From NCBI RefSeq assembly GCF_963678635.1, contig NC_087066.1, positions 7,779,954 through 7,843,953 on the forward strand: 64,000 nt of DNA, in the 5' to 3' direction. The first letter of the stretch is position 1. Each line of letters starts with the position of its first letter. The notes under the pieces were generated by a model. It ran no database searches and was not told the origin of the DNA. It saw only the letters and a list, made by a program, of their open reading frames with translations. The DNA comes from Symsagittifera roscoffensis (lineage: Eukaryota > Xenacoelomorpha > Acoela > Convolutidae). The translations under genes were made by a program, and so were the position numbers. Shown piece by piece: positions 24,901-30,394 of the stretch.

Positions 24901-25375
24901 AAAATCATGTAAAATTTTGATGTCAGATCTGTATCAACAACCTCAAAGTGTATAACAGTATTAAGTGTGATAAAAATTTTCGTTTCTGTTATAGGCGTTG
25001 ATTGTAGATTGACTATTGTTTGTAAAATGAAAAATTCTTAAACTCAAGAATTGTGAAAGCAGGTATGATCGGCAGTTGATTTTTACCAGGGAAAAGTAAT
25101 AATTTAAGCTATCAATATAGGGCTACATTTCAGGATTCCAGCAGTGGCCCTTCCTGACGACCCACACCTGGGGCGAGAACCCTGCCGGAGTGTGGACCCT
25201 AACGATTGAGATGAAGTCGGACGAAGAAAACTACCCTAGTCACGGGGAACTACTCGAGTGGAAACTAGTCGTCCACGGAACCCAGAAGGACTTCATCTCC
25301 CAACACACGCAGGAGCTGCAGGAGAAACGAATCGACGCCATCCTGGCAGACAAGAAAGATCACATCGACGCCTGA
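834..25375 (+). CDS. PCSK2: Proprotein convertase 2 (neuroendocrine convertase 2), last ten coding exons
   Basis: Join of 834-962, 1969-2157, 3098-3174, 12641-12773, 13076-13207, 21918-22030, 22515-22652, 23385-23681, 24381-24595 and 25134-25375. All introns are GT-AG and all junctions keep frame, giving about 555 residues. PC2 is a calcium-dependent subtilisin-like serine protease of the regulated secretory pathway that cuts prohormones and neuropeptide precursors at dibasic sites. Visible in order: prodomain end with RRRR and the maturation site RSKR followed by GYS; catalytic Asp in [13 protein letters not shown]; catalytic His in HGTRCAGE; the oxyanion-hole Asp in ASGDGG, which separates PC2 from furin and PC1 (Asn there); catalytic Ser in [11 protein letters not shown]; then the P domain with RRGD and the closing WTL...LVVHGTQ segment. 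The C-terminal tail after HGTQ is short and charged. The N-terminus is missing because it lies outside the window. No frame break is seen, so the gene looks functional. Confidence 0.95.
963..1968 (+). other. PCSK2 intron (1.0 kb)
   Basis: GT-AG intron in phase 0. AT-rich, no exon or clear transposon recognised. The 68-residue ORF at 1620-1826 has no domain character and lies wholly inside the intron. Confidence 0.7.
1969..2157 (+). CDS. PCSK2: PCSK2 exon: start of catalytic domain with catalytic Asp
   Basis: 63 codons, phase 0. It contains [16 protein letters not shown], then GYTGKGV and [13 protein letters not shown]; the first Asp of DDG is the catalytic Asp of the Asp-His-Ser triad. The acceptor is TTTTAG; the donor is a slightly weak GTTAGA placed exactly where the homologous protein continues in the next exon. 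Confidence 0.95.
2158..3097 (+). other. PCSK2 intron (0.94 kb)
   Basis: Phase-0 GT-AG intron ending TGTTCAG. It has short diverged direct repeats (gataccg.accaaaa around 2316-2362) but no recognised gene or element. Confidence 0.7.
3098..3174 (+). CDS. PCSK2: PCSK2 exon: catalytic domain segment
   Basis: 77 bases encoding [20 protein letters not shown] and then DDWFN plus two bases of a Ser codon completed by the next exon. The [14 protein letters not shown] block is typical of PC2. Donor GTAAAT. Confidence 0.95.
8162..8408. repeat. Inverted-repeat (MITE-like) element inside intron 3
   Basis: Left arm at about 8162-8200 (gccatcaaaaatgctag, tcatacaatttt) matches the reverse complement of the right arm at about 8350-8408 (aattgtatga, gtagcattttcggtc). 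The same sequence occurs in opposite orientation at 63837-64000, so this is a dispersed family. A more diverged relative may lie at 7540-7640. Confidence 0.55.
11428..12605. repeat. 21-bp minisatellite, about 56 units, with higher-order period
   Basis: Tandem units of the form cttgcaagattcttgtaagc plus one base. Most units differ by one to three bases. Variant units recur in the same order at about 11640, 11871 and 12123, which are 231 and 252 bp apart (11 and 12 units), so blocks of 11-12 units were themselves duplicated. Each unit holds the palindrome CTTGCAAG and a GTAAG motif. Because 21 is a multiple of 3, long stop-free frames run through the array on both strands (CKLLQDS- and QELTRIL-type repeats); these are by-products, not genes. 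The array ends 35 bp before exon 12641-12773. Confidence 0.95.
12641..12773 (+). CDS. PCSK2: PCSK2 exon: catalytic His
   Basis: One base completes the split Ser codon, then [19 protein letters not shown] with the catalytic His, followed by [15 protein letters not shown]. The acceptor is tgtgttgtag. Immediate upstream sequence between the minisatellite and the AG is only 35 bp. Donor GTATGG. Confidence 0.95.
12774..13075 (+). other. PCSK2 intron (302 bp)
   Basis: Shortest intron of the gene seen here. Phase 0, GT-AG, ends tgtgtgtag. Nothing else recognised. Confidence 0.8.
13076..13207 (+). CDS. PCSK2: PCSK2 exon: catalytic domain, [10 protein letters not shown] block
   Basis: 44 codons, phase 0, encoding [20 protein letters not shown], then [18 protein letters not shown] and AKGVNE. 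This matches the conserved subtilase/PC2 core around the substrate-binding region. Donor GTAACC. Confidence 0.95.
15100..15227. repeat. Small palindromic element
   Basis: Two arms of about 38 bp (15100-15137 and 15190-15227) are near-perfect inverted repeats around a 52-bp spacer: aacgcacgtttat on the left returns as ataaacgtgcgttt on the right, and acacgtctt as aagacgtgt. A second small palindrome (GCGTTTCAG/CTGAAACGC) overlaps the right end up to 15241. Likely a tiny non-autonomous transposon; no target duplication identified. Confidence 0.6.
15326..15656 (-). repeat. 3' LTR of retrotransposon 1
   Basis: On the + strand it starts TGAGATTTCC and ends CGCCTCATGACA, so on the coding strand it is TG...CA. 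It is matched by the copy at 21125-21456 with about nine differences. Confidence 0.95.
15657..15669 (-). other. Polypurine tract of retrotransposon 1
   Basis: On the minus strand CTAGAGGGGGAAG directly precedes the 3' LTR. This is the expected primer site for plus-strand DNA synthesis. Confidence 0.8.
15800..16696 (-). CDS. Retrotransposon 1 pol C-terminal tail (integrase C-terminal region)
   Basis: 298 codons, open, following a frameshift near 16700 from the upstream integrase frame. Residues about 20-75 are basic and beta-rich ([38 protein letters not shown]), as expected for the DNA-binding C-terminal part of Ty3/gypsy integrases. After that the chain is low-complexity, rich in Pro, Thr and Ser. 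Residues 124-136 read [13 protein letters not shown], a close match to a SUMO-interacting motif (hydrophobic core followed by Ser and acidic residues). The function of the tail is inferred, not shown. Stop at 15800, then 130 bp of untranslated sequence and the polypurine tract. Confidence 0.7.
   Translation of the reverse strand: MNVSSSSRPKRLSKTRKLEKLVLQDPLRVKIFRKVLDRKSGKPLFKLAKIKITRVTDHTYITDRGKVYRKNHLSLRHNFNHPKISATPGTVGERLQRRIAPRPQSQPSTTPATRQTDESLKGKVIDLTAESSSEDSLITGPQLELVEAWVTTPQGLAPVIDTSGAPIIDPPTNPALISPTGALATPQDQPETSDTAAKDTAATGHLEVDNPTSQSSSEFNRSPNGYKKPTRFYGDPLRHSVKSVTESNSAEPSSLQTNTVQVITTPFTPIVRKVPFPRTKEQTTPFKKIRIEELDNTS
16693..17262 (-). CDS. Retrotransposon 1 integrase, part after the in-frame stop
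   Basis: Stop-free continuation of the integrase core frame beyond the TAA at about 17260-17265. It holds the post-core motif [16 protein letters not shown] (the SPFEL/FGR motif common in Ty3/gypsy integrases) and then a charged helical region ending [16 protein letters not shown]. Only the last 82 codons (16693-16941) begin with Met; the rest is read from the frame. It is interrupted on its far side by a frameshift into the tail. Confidence 0.65.
   Translation of the reverse strand, partial: GTEKLDPNFKNLKSTLQQIIDDIRKTKHSTLKVSPFELHFGRKPNTEFSLARDNVVHSPTSAQGLERNLLTPEQRSSQDYSRDRAKVVPRGSSHSPEIPFKFKPLFGVGERIADSQPYKALENLAKAANTWKQWKRNVPPQLGQDLLRELAARNSDLENSLNQGSQRGPYAFTITPAIRQHQHSRIHRE
17263..17528 (-). 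CDS. Retrotransposon 1 integrase core, second Asp and Glu
   Basis: DDE-type integrase core: IRTDHGSGF supplies the second Asp, and [12 protein letters not shown] the Glu, with exactly 35 residues between them (D-35-E). The first catalytic Asp is in the upstream frame (17529-18539). A frameshift near 17505 separates the two, and a TAA follows KRK, so the integrase is inactive as encoded. Confidence 0.85.
17529..18539 (-). CDS. Retrotransposon 1 spacer, integrase zinc-binding domain and first catalytic Asp
   Basis: 336 codons. The first ~150 residues are a polar spacer rich in Asn, Ser, Thr, then Arg. The C-terminal part is the HHCC domain of the integrase: [13 protein letters not shown] supplies the His pair, and [16 protein letters not shown] the Cys pair. 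It ends with [11 protein letters not shown], which holds the first Asp of the DDE triad. The frame is lost 11 residues later (near 17505). Confidence 0.85.
   Translation of the reverse strand: MQMRYAKPEVFAQTHCLRPYNLEISNDMDTSNNLAQNTTLNSTLKNSNTSTNTIDFANNTIEQTNLLNFVENFSTSSPNFRTSSQLRPRLSTVRPMDRPSRINQIRTRNIARQRHSLERFVVTRGQTTQKALTHFLDKCRRQRLTRQARRGETLRMGVKAINNHKPLVTQDKKKVVGLPGLFDVDLLGELTGEDPFLGPMRTAIVNKDVQSFNKLGAYMAQFWTKAAEVNNCVLIDNRLAIPEQLRSASLIRLHRSHPGQAVMMDASEYIWWPFLNRQIVNVCEKFPECTLFGKNIKTSATYNSAKPLPTLSAPNKELQLDFASPLIDDKKGISTF
18728..19062 (-). CDS. Retrotransposon 1 RNase H end and linker (shifted frame)
   Basis: Frame continuing RNase H after a two-base insertion in a CT repeat near 19120. 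It includes the domain-closing MSRYRTF (equivalent of the usual LSRH) at 19048 and then an unconserved linker that ends at a stop at 18728. The region just 5' of 19048 up to about 19120 is open in the same frame and resembles the RNase H end of element 3. Confidence 0.6.
19063..20760 (-). CDS. Retrotransposon 1 gag fused to reverse transcriptase and RNase H
   Basis: 565 codons open. Residues 1-135 are capsid-like gag ([35 protein letters not shown]), matching element 2 gag. From residue 136 the chain is reverse transcriptase: [40 protein letters not shown], and the catalytic YLDD at 303-306. RNase H follows with CDAS at 454-457 and LTDHKA near 520. The zinc knuckle, protease and linker that element 2 has between these parts are absent, and the frame is uninterrupted at the seam, so about 1 kb was lost in frame. 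The 3' end is frameshifted. The Met used is TTG; the natural frame continues upstream. Confidence 0.9.
   Translation of the reverse strand: MKSRLFFALGNEGKKRFLDSYPHLDLNTSSFIDFHKCCEDVFKAERDYTVERIKLYNTIFMQDNDSFSSFYARLSAQTALCNWPIDQERVTLKDLFIGRIRDVEVQRQLIRAKANLDDTLQLALENEKGAKTSEQFQKLLPHNKIAIHLQDRVAAEIKKLIKDKHIEKLEKCTTDHFIAPIVLTAKKDGSIKLALNAKPMNAQIWQNKYQMPNMHELIDSAAQIITRDTPGEVWFTSLDLKYAFSQLPLSELTSSHCNFSILCGEATGTYRFKTGFYGLTDMPTEFQKAMDCTLQGLEGVICYLDDILVVTKGRVEDHNVLVERVMNRLDEEGWALKLSKCEFSVNKLVWLGYEIDENGYASKFSKIEAIKSLLPPKTLKQLRSFMGTLNHLQRFIPDLHKYTVVFRASLKAENKKSLFWGEQQTIAFQKILNLIANIPNLFHYDASKASRVKCDASHSGLGACLEQEVEPNVWAPIAFASRFLNSAEIKYSTNELELLAIVWSCEHFRTYLLGKRFVILTDHKAIISALNETYGKKSYQSRLSLAGRTASFRSTIKSNIYPVPP
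20757..21125 (-). CDS. Retrotransposon 1 gag N-terminus
   Basis: 122 codons beginning with an ATG whose A is the last base of the 5' LTR, so the primer binding site is translated ([17 protein letters not shown]). Element 2 has the matching reading xxQPAVxxxExRTxLLG at its own LTR junction, which supports the start. The chain is acidic and helical in its second half. A frameshift near 20775 separates it from the capsid part downstream. Confidence 0.75.
   Translation of the reverse strand: MVQPAVPVNEDRTDLLGIPPFWARTSVNSPFIWETWVGQFFLAVSLKDNISPGELLVAPAELVHEPYPKPEAPSAEENAADVAKGTSELQQLIEESMRKIKKGEGKDLELDITGVTMRQRHV
21106..21124 (-). other. Primer binding site of retrotransposon 1
   Basis: On the minus strand the 5' LTR is followed at once by TGGTGCAGCCAGCAGTTCC, beginning TGG as expected for the CCA end of a tRNA. 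I could not assign the tRNA. The same bases serve as gag codons 1-7. Confidence 0.65.
21125..21456 (-). repeat. 5' LTR of retrotransposon 1
   Basis: 332 bp, same ends as the 15326-15656 copy. Followed by target duplication GCCTG at 21457-21461. It should contain the element promoter; no TATA box was assigned. Confidence 0.95.
21918..22030 (+). CDS. PCSK2: PCSK2 exon: oxyanion-hole Asp
   Basis: Encodes [20 protein letters not shown] followed by [17 protein letters not shown] and two bases of a Ser codon. The Asp in SGDGG replaces the Asn found in furin-type convertases and is the signature of PC2. Acceptor gttccag, donor GTAAAC. Confidence 0.95.
22031..22514 (+). other. PCSK2 intron (484 bp)
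   Basis: GT-AG, phase 2. Two short related stretches (gactcaatttaagtgtgttttcaatgta type) at about 22340-22370 and 22482-22510. Nothing else recognised. Confidence 0.75.
22515..22652 (+). CDS. PCSK2: PCSK2 exon: catalytic domain before the Ser
   Basis: Completes Ser, then [40 protein letters not shown] and GNCTLR with a split Arg codon. Strong PC2 identity. Donor GTACCA. Confidence 0.95.
22653..23384 (+). other. PCSK2 intron (732 bp)
   Basis: GT-AG, ends aatcttcag. AT-rich, no element recognised. Confidence 0.75.
23385..23681 (+). CDS. PCSK2: PCSK2 exon: catalytic Ser and start of P domain
   Basis: Longest exon here. [20 protein letters not shown] holds the catalytic Ser; [16 protein letters not shown] and [19 protein letters not shown] follow, the end of the catalytic domain and the start of the P domain (ERFHC). 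Donor GTGAGT after two bases of a Tyr codon. Confidence 0.95.
23682..24380 (+). other. PCSK2 intron (699 bp)
   Basis: GT-AG, ends ccctttctag. AT-rich, nothing recognised. Confidence 0.75.
24381..24595 (+). CDS. PCSK2: PCSK2 exon: P domain with RRGD
   Basis: Encodes [18 protein letters not shown], then [13 protein letters not shown] and [20 protein letters not shown], ending PFDDDSQQ. The RRGD is conserved in convertase P domains. Donor GTCAGT after the first base of a Gly codon. Confidence 0.95.
24596..25133 (+). other. PCSK2 intron (538 bp)
   Basis: GT-AG, ends atttcag. Contains repeated short tattccag-type words near 24620-24810 but no recognised element. Confidence 0.7.
25134..25375 (+). 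CDS. PCSK2: PCSK2 last coding exon
   Basis: Completes Gly, then [40 protein letters not shown] and [10 protein letters not shown], the end of the P domain. The tail [20 protein letters not shown] plus ADKKDHIDA is charged and helical, and shorter than I would expect for vertebrate PC2. Stop TGA at 25373-25375. Confidence 0.95.
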
Positions 25376-25637
25376 ACATCGAAGAGTTCACACGGGGTCG
25401 CTTCCTTCGATCATAATCAAACAAAACAGACTGTGTAGAGTCGCCTGGAAAACACTTTCCCGTCGTTTAACTTCTCGAAGAGCTGATTCGACTAAACCGA
25501 AATAGTTTGTGCGAAGTAGCTATAAAGATCACTAGAATATATTATGAATGAGGGAATTAATTTGAAATTGCAACCAATTTTAGTTTTCTTTTGTTGAAGC
25601 CGAGTTTAGCTAGAAATATGTTCAATACACTGACATT
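25376..25637 (+). other. PCSK2 3' flank, probable 3' UTR start
   Basis: 262 bp between the stop codon and the next MITE. No canonical AATAAA is seen before 25638, so the cleavage site is not placed. Confidence 0.5.
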
Positions 25638-26132
25638 ACCCGCATCCAAGTTTAGGCGTAAGTAATCGATTATAACGGATTTTTATGATGATTTTTTGAC
25701 AATTATACTTGATTATAATAATCAAAATTAGGTGTTTAAAAGATTTATAACTGATTATAATCGTGATATTTTCCAAAAGACTAAAATCTCTTATAATCGA
25801 TTATAATTGATTATAGTTCTTGCAAAAAACACTTAAAATTAATTATACTTGGTTATAATCTCTTATTTTGTCGAAACTTTGTCAATTAAAAACTATATTC
25901 GATTTATTTCTGATGGGTTATTATTTTTGTGTCAATATGAAAATCTCTAAAAGAGAGATCTCTTGAACACTTTGGTTCATCTGAACACAAAATTTTACCA
26001 CCAAACAAAAGTTTCATAGAGTGATTATAATCGATTATTAATTGATTAAAATCGATTTTTTCTCAATTTTAGTAAGACTGGTACTAAAATCGTAATATAA
26101 TCGATTATTAACGCTTGATTTTGGATGCGGGT
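25638..26132. mobile_element. MITE with ACCCGCATCC terminal repeats
   Basis: Left end acccgcatcc and right end ggatgcgggt are perfect inverted repeats; similarity of the two ends extends about 37 bp to the taatcgattata motif. The interior is filled with variants of the palindrome TAATCGATTA. A second copy begins at about 63750. No target duplication is clear. No coding capacity. Confidence 0.75.
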
Positions 26133-26144
26133 GGCGATGGGGCC

Positions 26145-26968
26145 TAGGAAATTAGACGATAAGCAAATTAGACGGGTGCTACAAAAACAAAATTTGACGA
26201 ATTATCTATTGCAGATCTGGCTTTTTAGACGAAAAAGCTACGGAAAGGAAATAGCAAAAAAAGTTTTTTCCCAAGAGTCAAGATTCACAAATACAAAAAG
26301 AACATAAAATGTCACATTACGAGGCCAAACTGTGCATTTTGTGCATTGTAAGCGCATTCCGCAACAAGGACGCTCCCTTTGTTCTTCTATTGTTCTTTAC
26401 TTTCCTTTGATCGTTCCGACAAAATTTAACATGTTTAAAGACTTGTCTCTGGAATCCAGGAACATACAGACCCAAAATTGTGCACCTATCCAGTGCACAG
26501 TTTGGCCTCGTAATGCAATACTTATCAAAACAATTAGTTTAAATGAACATAAAGTTTCAATCATTCTCACTTTCGTCTATTTTCTCACAGCTGCAGTAAT
26601 GCAAAAGTGTCTAATTTTCTTTTAAGTTAAATACCTCTGTCTAATTTGCTTATTGTCTAATTTCGAAATCCCCGTTCGCGATACTTGTACACACCGTTCG
26701 GGGTTTAGGAACTTAGACGACAGGAAATTTGATGATCAGAAAATAACAGAATTTAGACAACAACTTGCGTGCAAAATGCGTGAGACTTGTTTACAGACTT
26801 AAACTATCTTTCGGCTGAGTAAATACTGTTTGTCCAATTTAGACTAATTTGCGTGCAAATTGTGTGAATTTTGTTTACAGACTTGAATTAATTTTTGGCT
26901 GAGTAAAATTTGATTGTCCGTAAATTCCGTTTAATTACGGTCGTCTAATTTGCTTGTTTAATTTCCTA
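26145..26968. mobile_element. Inverted-repeat DNA element with nested insertion
   Basis: Left end taggaaattagacgataagc and on to 26174; right end 26942-26968 is its reverse complement with few differences (cgtctaatttgcttg, atttccta). Further copies of the tctaatttgc word occur inside near 26630-26660. A second inverted-repeat element sits inside at 26315-26515. The 60-residue ORF at 26125-26307 crosses the left border and is not a gene. Confidence 0.65.
26315..26515. mobile_element. Nested 201-bp MITE
   Basis: Ends 26315-26336 and 26494-26515 are perfect 22-bp inverted repeats beginning cattacgaggccaaactg. No ORF. Its position inside the 26145-26968 element makes it the later insertion. Confidence 0.75.
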
Positions 26969-28531
26969 TGCTCGCAACCGCTCGTAGAAGATCAAAAGCA
27001 GAGACTTTGTTCATAAAAAGGACTTTGACCTTTCAAGCAGGCTTTTTAAAGTCATTTCCCCAGCAAAGCTCTTATTGCACTCAAATAACTACTCTAATAG
27101 CTTTTTAACCTTCGAAGCTTCGTCTTTTAATTTGAGTTTCAAAGCAGACTTTGATTAGTAGTATTAGCCGCGCAAGATAATCCGCTGATTCAGTTTTCGT
27201 AATTCACGAATGTTTTGTTTTAAATTACGCTTGAGATTAGCAAGTGTAATCAAATCGGAATGTTTTTTTTTTCGGTTTAACATGGTTAACAATTTCAGTT
27301 TAATCACTTATTATGGGTGGGTACTCGCTGGGTGGGTACTAAGTTAATAGTAACTATCGGTTGGGTGGTGTTACTACAGAGTAGTTTCAGGGGGAAATAA
27401 AAATTTTAACAGTTTCTCAAAAAGTCTTTTTGCAAAGTTTTTTTGCGGCTCAACTGGCCTTTGTTTAAAGATTGTCGGCCTTTTTTCCGCTTTTTTAAAT
27501 TGCTCAGTTTCTAATTTGAATTTCAGATGTATTGCTTGGCATGTTTGCCTAGAGTTCCTGTTCCGTAAAAACAGGTATTATGAAAACTTTTGGGTTTGGG
27601 TGTTTTATATTTTTCTGAGTCTCGTTGGAAAACCCATAGAAAAACCTCCTACACCCTTGTGTGCCTGCATATTCCCCTGGTCTATTTTTGCCTTACTTTT
27701 TTGTCTACAGCCTTCGAAAACCTGTGGTATAATATTTGAGCCATATTTTTGATTTTTTTTCTCCATTTTTCCCGTTTTCTCAAAAAATTGACCGACCAAC
27801 TCTAAGACTTTTGTTTCAATTAATACAACGGACTTGTGAAAATCTCCTTCATATGCGGCTACGTTCAAACTTTTTTTACACATGAAATTATGGCCATCGT
27901 GAAAGTGAAATCGAACGTTGTTTGAGTTTTTTCGAGTTTTCTTATAAACCTAACATCCCAAACCTAATCTAATTGTTCAATGGAAATAACAGGTAATTTC
28001 AAGCCTCCTGCATTAGCGGCCACTCACAAATTTTTTACACAAAACAATTTTTTCTTACAAATTGAATTTGTTAGAAAATCTCAGTATTATTATTTTATTG
28101 ACCTTTAATCGTAAAAAACACGTGGCAACTTGCGTTGGGTTGAATTGATTTAGAAATGGGGCATATAACTTTCCTCAGGGGGATAGTTTTGTCCTCCTGT
28201 GTTTGCAAAGGGTAGGGACACTTTCCCTAGCGGTTGTGACTACAGTGGGACAAAATATAAGGCCGGGGTATACGATTACTACTATCCTGGGTTCATTTAT
28301 GTACCATAGTTTATGTCGCTTATTCCGTTAAACATAGTGTCTGAACCTGCTTCTTAATTTAACTGTTCTAGTTTATAAATTTAATAGGACTTGTTGATTT
28401 TTTTAAAAGATTTATTGACACTTACTTTATAAAAAACATTGCTCTGTATCATGGTTTCCGAGCTTCGATTTCTTCAGATAATTTATCATTCGATATCTTT
28501 TAGTGTTTAACACGTATTGTGTTTATTTCGA
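26969..28531. repeat. Gene-free stretch with a dispersed repeat (about 27220-28110)
   Basis: No gene recognised. From about 27222 (gattagcaagtgtaatcaaatcgg) through tgtctacagccttc near 27703 to cattagcggccactcacaaa near 28011, the sequence is a diverged copy of sequence found at 57780-59500. A motif of the form gcattagcggccac-cacaa-ttttttacaca recurs. The 92-residue ORF at 27605-27883 lies in this repeat. Confidence 0.45.
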
Positions 28532-28786
28532 GACTCTTTTCCAGTTCCCCCTTTCAAAATATCGAGTTTGATGTTTGTTTTACTGGTTATTACGGCTAAA
28601 TGCGTGATGTTACGCGGTAAGGTAAGAAGAACATTTCTGTTCAAAATTGTCGACTTGTTGACCACGCCAAATTTCATTGCATTATGACAACGTTAATTAG
28701 ACTTTTCAGAATTGAATTTGGGTTATGACAACGTTAATTAGACTTTTCAGAATTGAATTTGGGAGGGGGGAAACTGGAAAAGAGCC
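28532..28786. mobile_element. hAT-like MITE, copy 1
   Basis: Left end gactcttttccagttccccc is the inverted repeat of the right end ggggggaaactggaaaagagcc. It contains a 41-bp direct tandem duplication at 28682-28763. Possible but degenerate 8-bp flanking duplication (tatttcga / cacttcgt, 5 of 8). Same ends as the copies at 29079 and 29739. Confidence 0.7.
28682..28763. repeat. 41-bp tandem duplication inside MITE copy 1
   Basis: ttatgacaacgttaattaga and following bases occur twice, at 28682-28722 and 28723-28763, without differences that I can see. Confidence 0.9.
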
Positions 28787-29070
28787 CACTTCGTCAGTTA
28801 GCATGTTTTTTTTTTGGATATGTAGTTATTGAAAATCATCGGTTTTTGATTGTAAATTTGTTAATTGAACCATGATGATTGATGATTAGTTGATTAATTG
28901 AGGCCATTTTTGGTTTCTTAAAAAAGTGCACAAAATATCAATCAGCATCACAGCATCAACTTTTTTTTACAAAAATTTAGTCTGCGTTACTGATTGTGCA
29001 TCATAGTTGAATTTTTTTTTTACACCAGTTCGAAATTTCCGATGAGTGTTCTCTGAATCGATGCTGACGA

Positions 29071-29285
29071 AAAATATTGGCTCTTTTCTTTTTCCCCTCA
29101 CCTGAAGTTTTTCAGTAGTAAAGTTACTGTTCACATTGTCCGATCGTTACGAAAATTGACATGCGGACTAATTAGGCTGTTCCAAACATATTTGGTCTTC
29201 ATAATTAACCTTGTAAAAACCACTCATTACACCATAAAACTGATGGTCGTGGGAGGTGGGGGGAAGGAAAAAGAGCTAAAATATT
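29071..29285. mobile_element. hAT-like MITE, copy 2, with 8-bp target duplication
   Basis: Element 29079-29277 between two copies of AAAATATT (29071-29078 and 29278-29285). Ends ggctcttttctttttcccct and its imperfect complement ggggggaaggaaaaagagct. Confidence 0.8.
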
Positions 29286-29730
29286 ATCTCCCAGCGCAAA
29301 ATTATTGTTGAAACTCTATTAAATCGCAACTGAAAAAGTTGTGTATTATATATTTTTTTCACTTATAGATGGCTGTTTTTATATCAAGGCTAATCCACGC
29401 AAAAACAAACGGAAAAAACGCTCAAACGTTTTACAACATTTCGATGATTCAGCGATATTTTTTTGTAAGTACAAATGAGGTAGATAATTTGATGAACAGA
29501 TTATGATAGAGACTGATAATTCTCTAGACAAAAGGATACACGTACCGAAGTTTCAGGGATGAAAATCGATTACTTCCTTGACTAAAGTTTTGTCTTTCTA
29601 TCAGTTATCGTGGCAAACTTAGTAACTGAATGCACTTCAAAGCCATTATAATGGATTTTTTTTGAAAAAAAAGAGAAACGTTTTACAATCCAATCCTAGA
29701 AAACTTGAAAGCTCGGCATATTGGTTATTT

Positions 29731-29964
29731 GCGTGCGAGGCTCTTTTCCAGTCCCTCCTTTGATAGATTCTGAAGTTCAAATTATGAAAGTCTATTTAAA
29801 ATGACTTTTCATGTTATAAACTGCGTTAGAACGTGTCAGAGTGAACAGGTGAACAAAATTGTACATCACTTATAACATGTAAAATGCCATGTGAGCAATT
29901 TTTGAGAAGTTTTATTTTAAAATTTTATGAGGGGGGTGGGAAACTGGAAAAGCACCGCGTGCGA
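29731..29964. mobile_element. hAT-like MITE, copy 3, with 8-bp target duplication
   Basis: Element 29739-29956 between two copies of GCGTGCGA (29731-29738 and 29957-29964). Ends ggctcttttccagtccctcc and ggggtgggaaactggaaaagcacc. The interior has a palindromic ttataac / gttataa pair. A right half of the same insertion, with its GCGTGCGA, recurs at 33664-33820 in the duplicated unit. Confidence 0.85.
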
Positions 29965-30241
29965 CAACAAATTAACTCCTAACTTAGGTTTTAAACTTTT
30001 GTGAACCAAAGTCAAAGACTCTTAAGAGCAGGGTTAAGCATATACACTGATTTCTTATAAAAACGCGATGGGTTTAAGAAAATTGTAAAGAATGGGACAA
30101 CAATGTAAATTTTCAATTATTTGTTATTTTTTCTCAATGAGATGAAATTCTTTATCTGCAAAGAAGCTAGTCTGAATATTCGCATTTGGACAATTTAGTT
30201 TCATTCTCAGGGAAGACTTCTTGGTTCCAATCGCATTTAGA

Positions 30242-30394
30242 CTAAGTGCCGATTGGACTAAATCCGCCTCCAACTGTTCCTTGTTCCAGTAACAGACGCA
30301 TCATGGCCTCGTTCTCTTCCTTAGTTTGCTCTTTCACTGACTCACTCCACGATCCCCTCGATTCAACATCAACTGGCTTTTCCAACTCTCGAGG
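30242..30394 (-). CDS. Gene A exon 3 with stop
   Basis: Acceptor tttcacgCAG, 50 codons and TAG at 30244-30242. Begins PRELEKPVDVESRG, which is conserved in gene B; the rest is diverged. No canonical AATAAA follows where gene B has one. Confidence 0.7.
   Translation of the reverse strand, partial: PRELEKPVDVESRGSWSESVKEQTKEENEAMMRLLLEQGTVGGGFSPIGT

Noticed and set aside
26125-26307. 60-codon ORF as a gene
   Set aside because: It crosses the ends of two inverted-repeat elements and has no family character.
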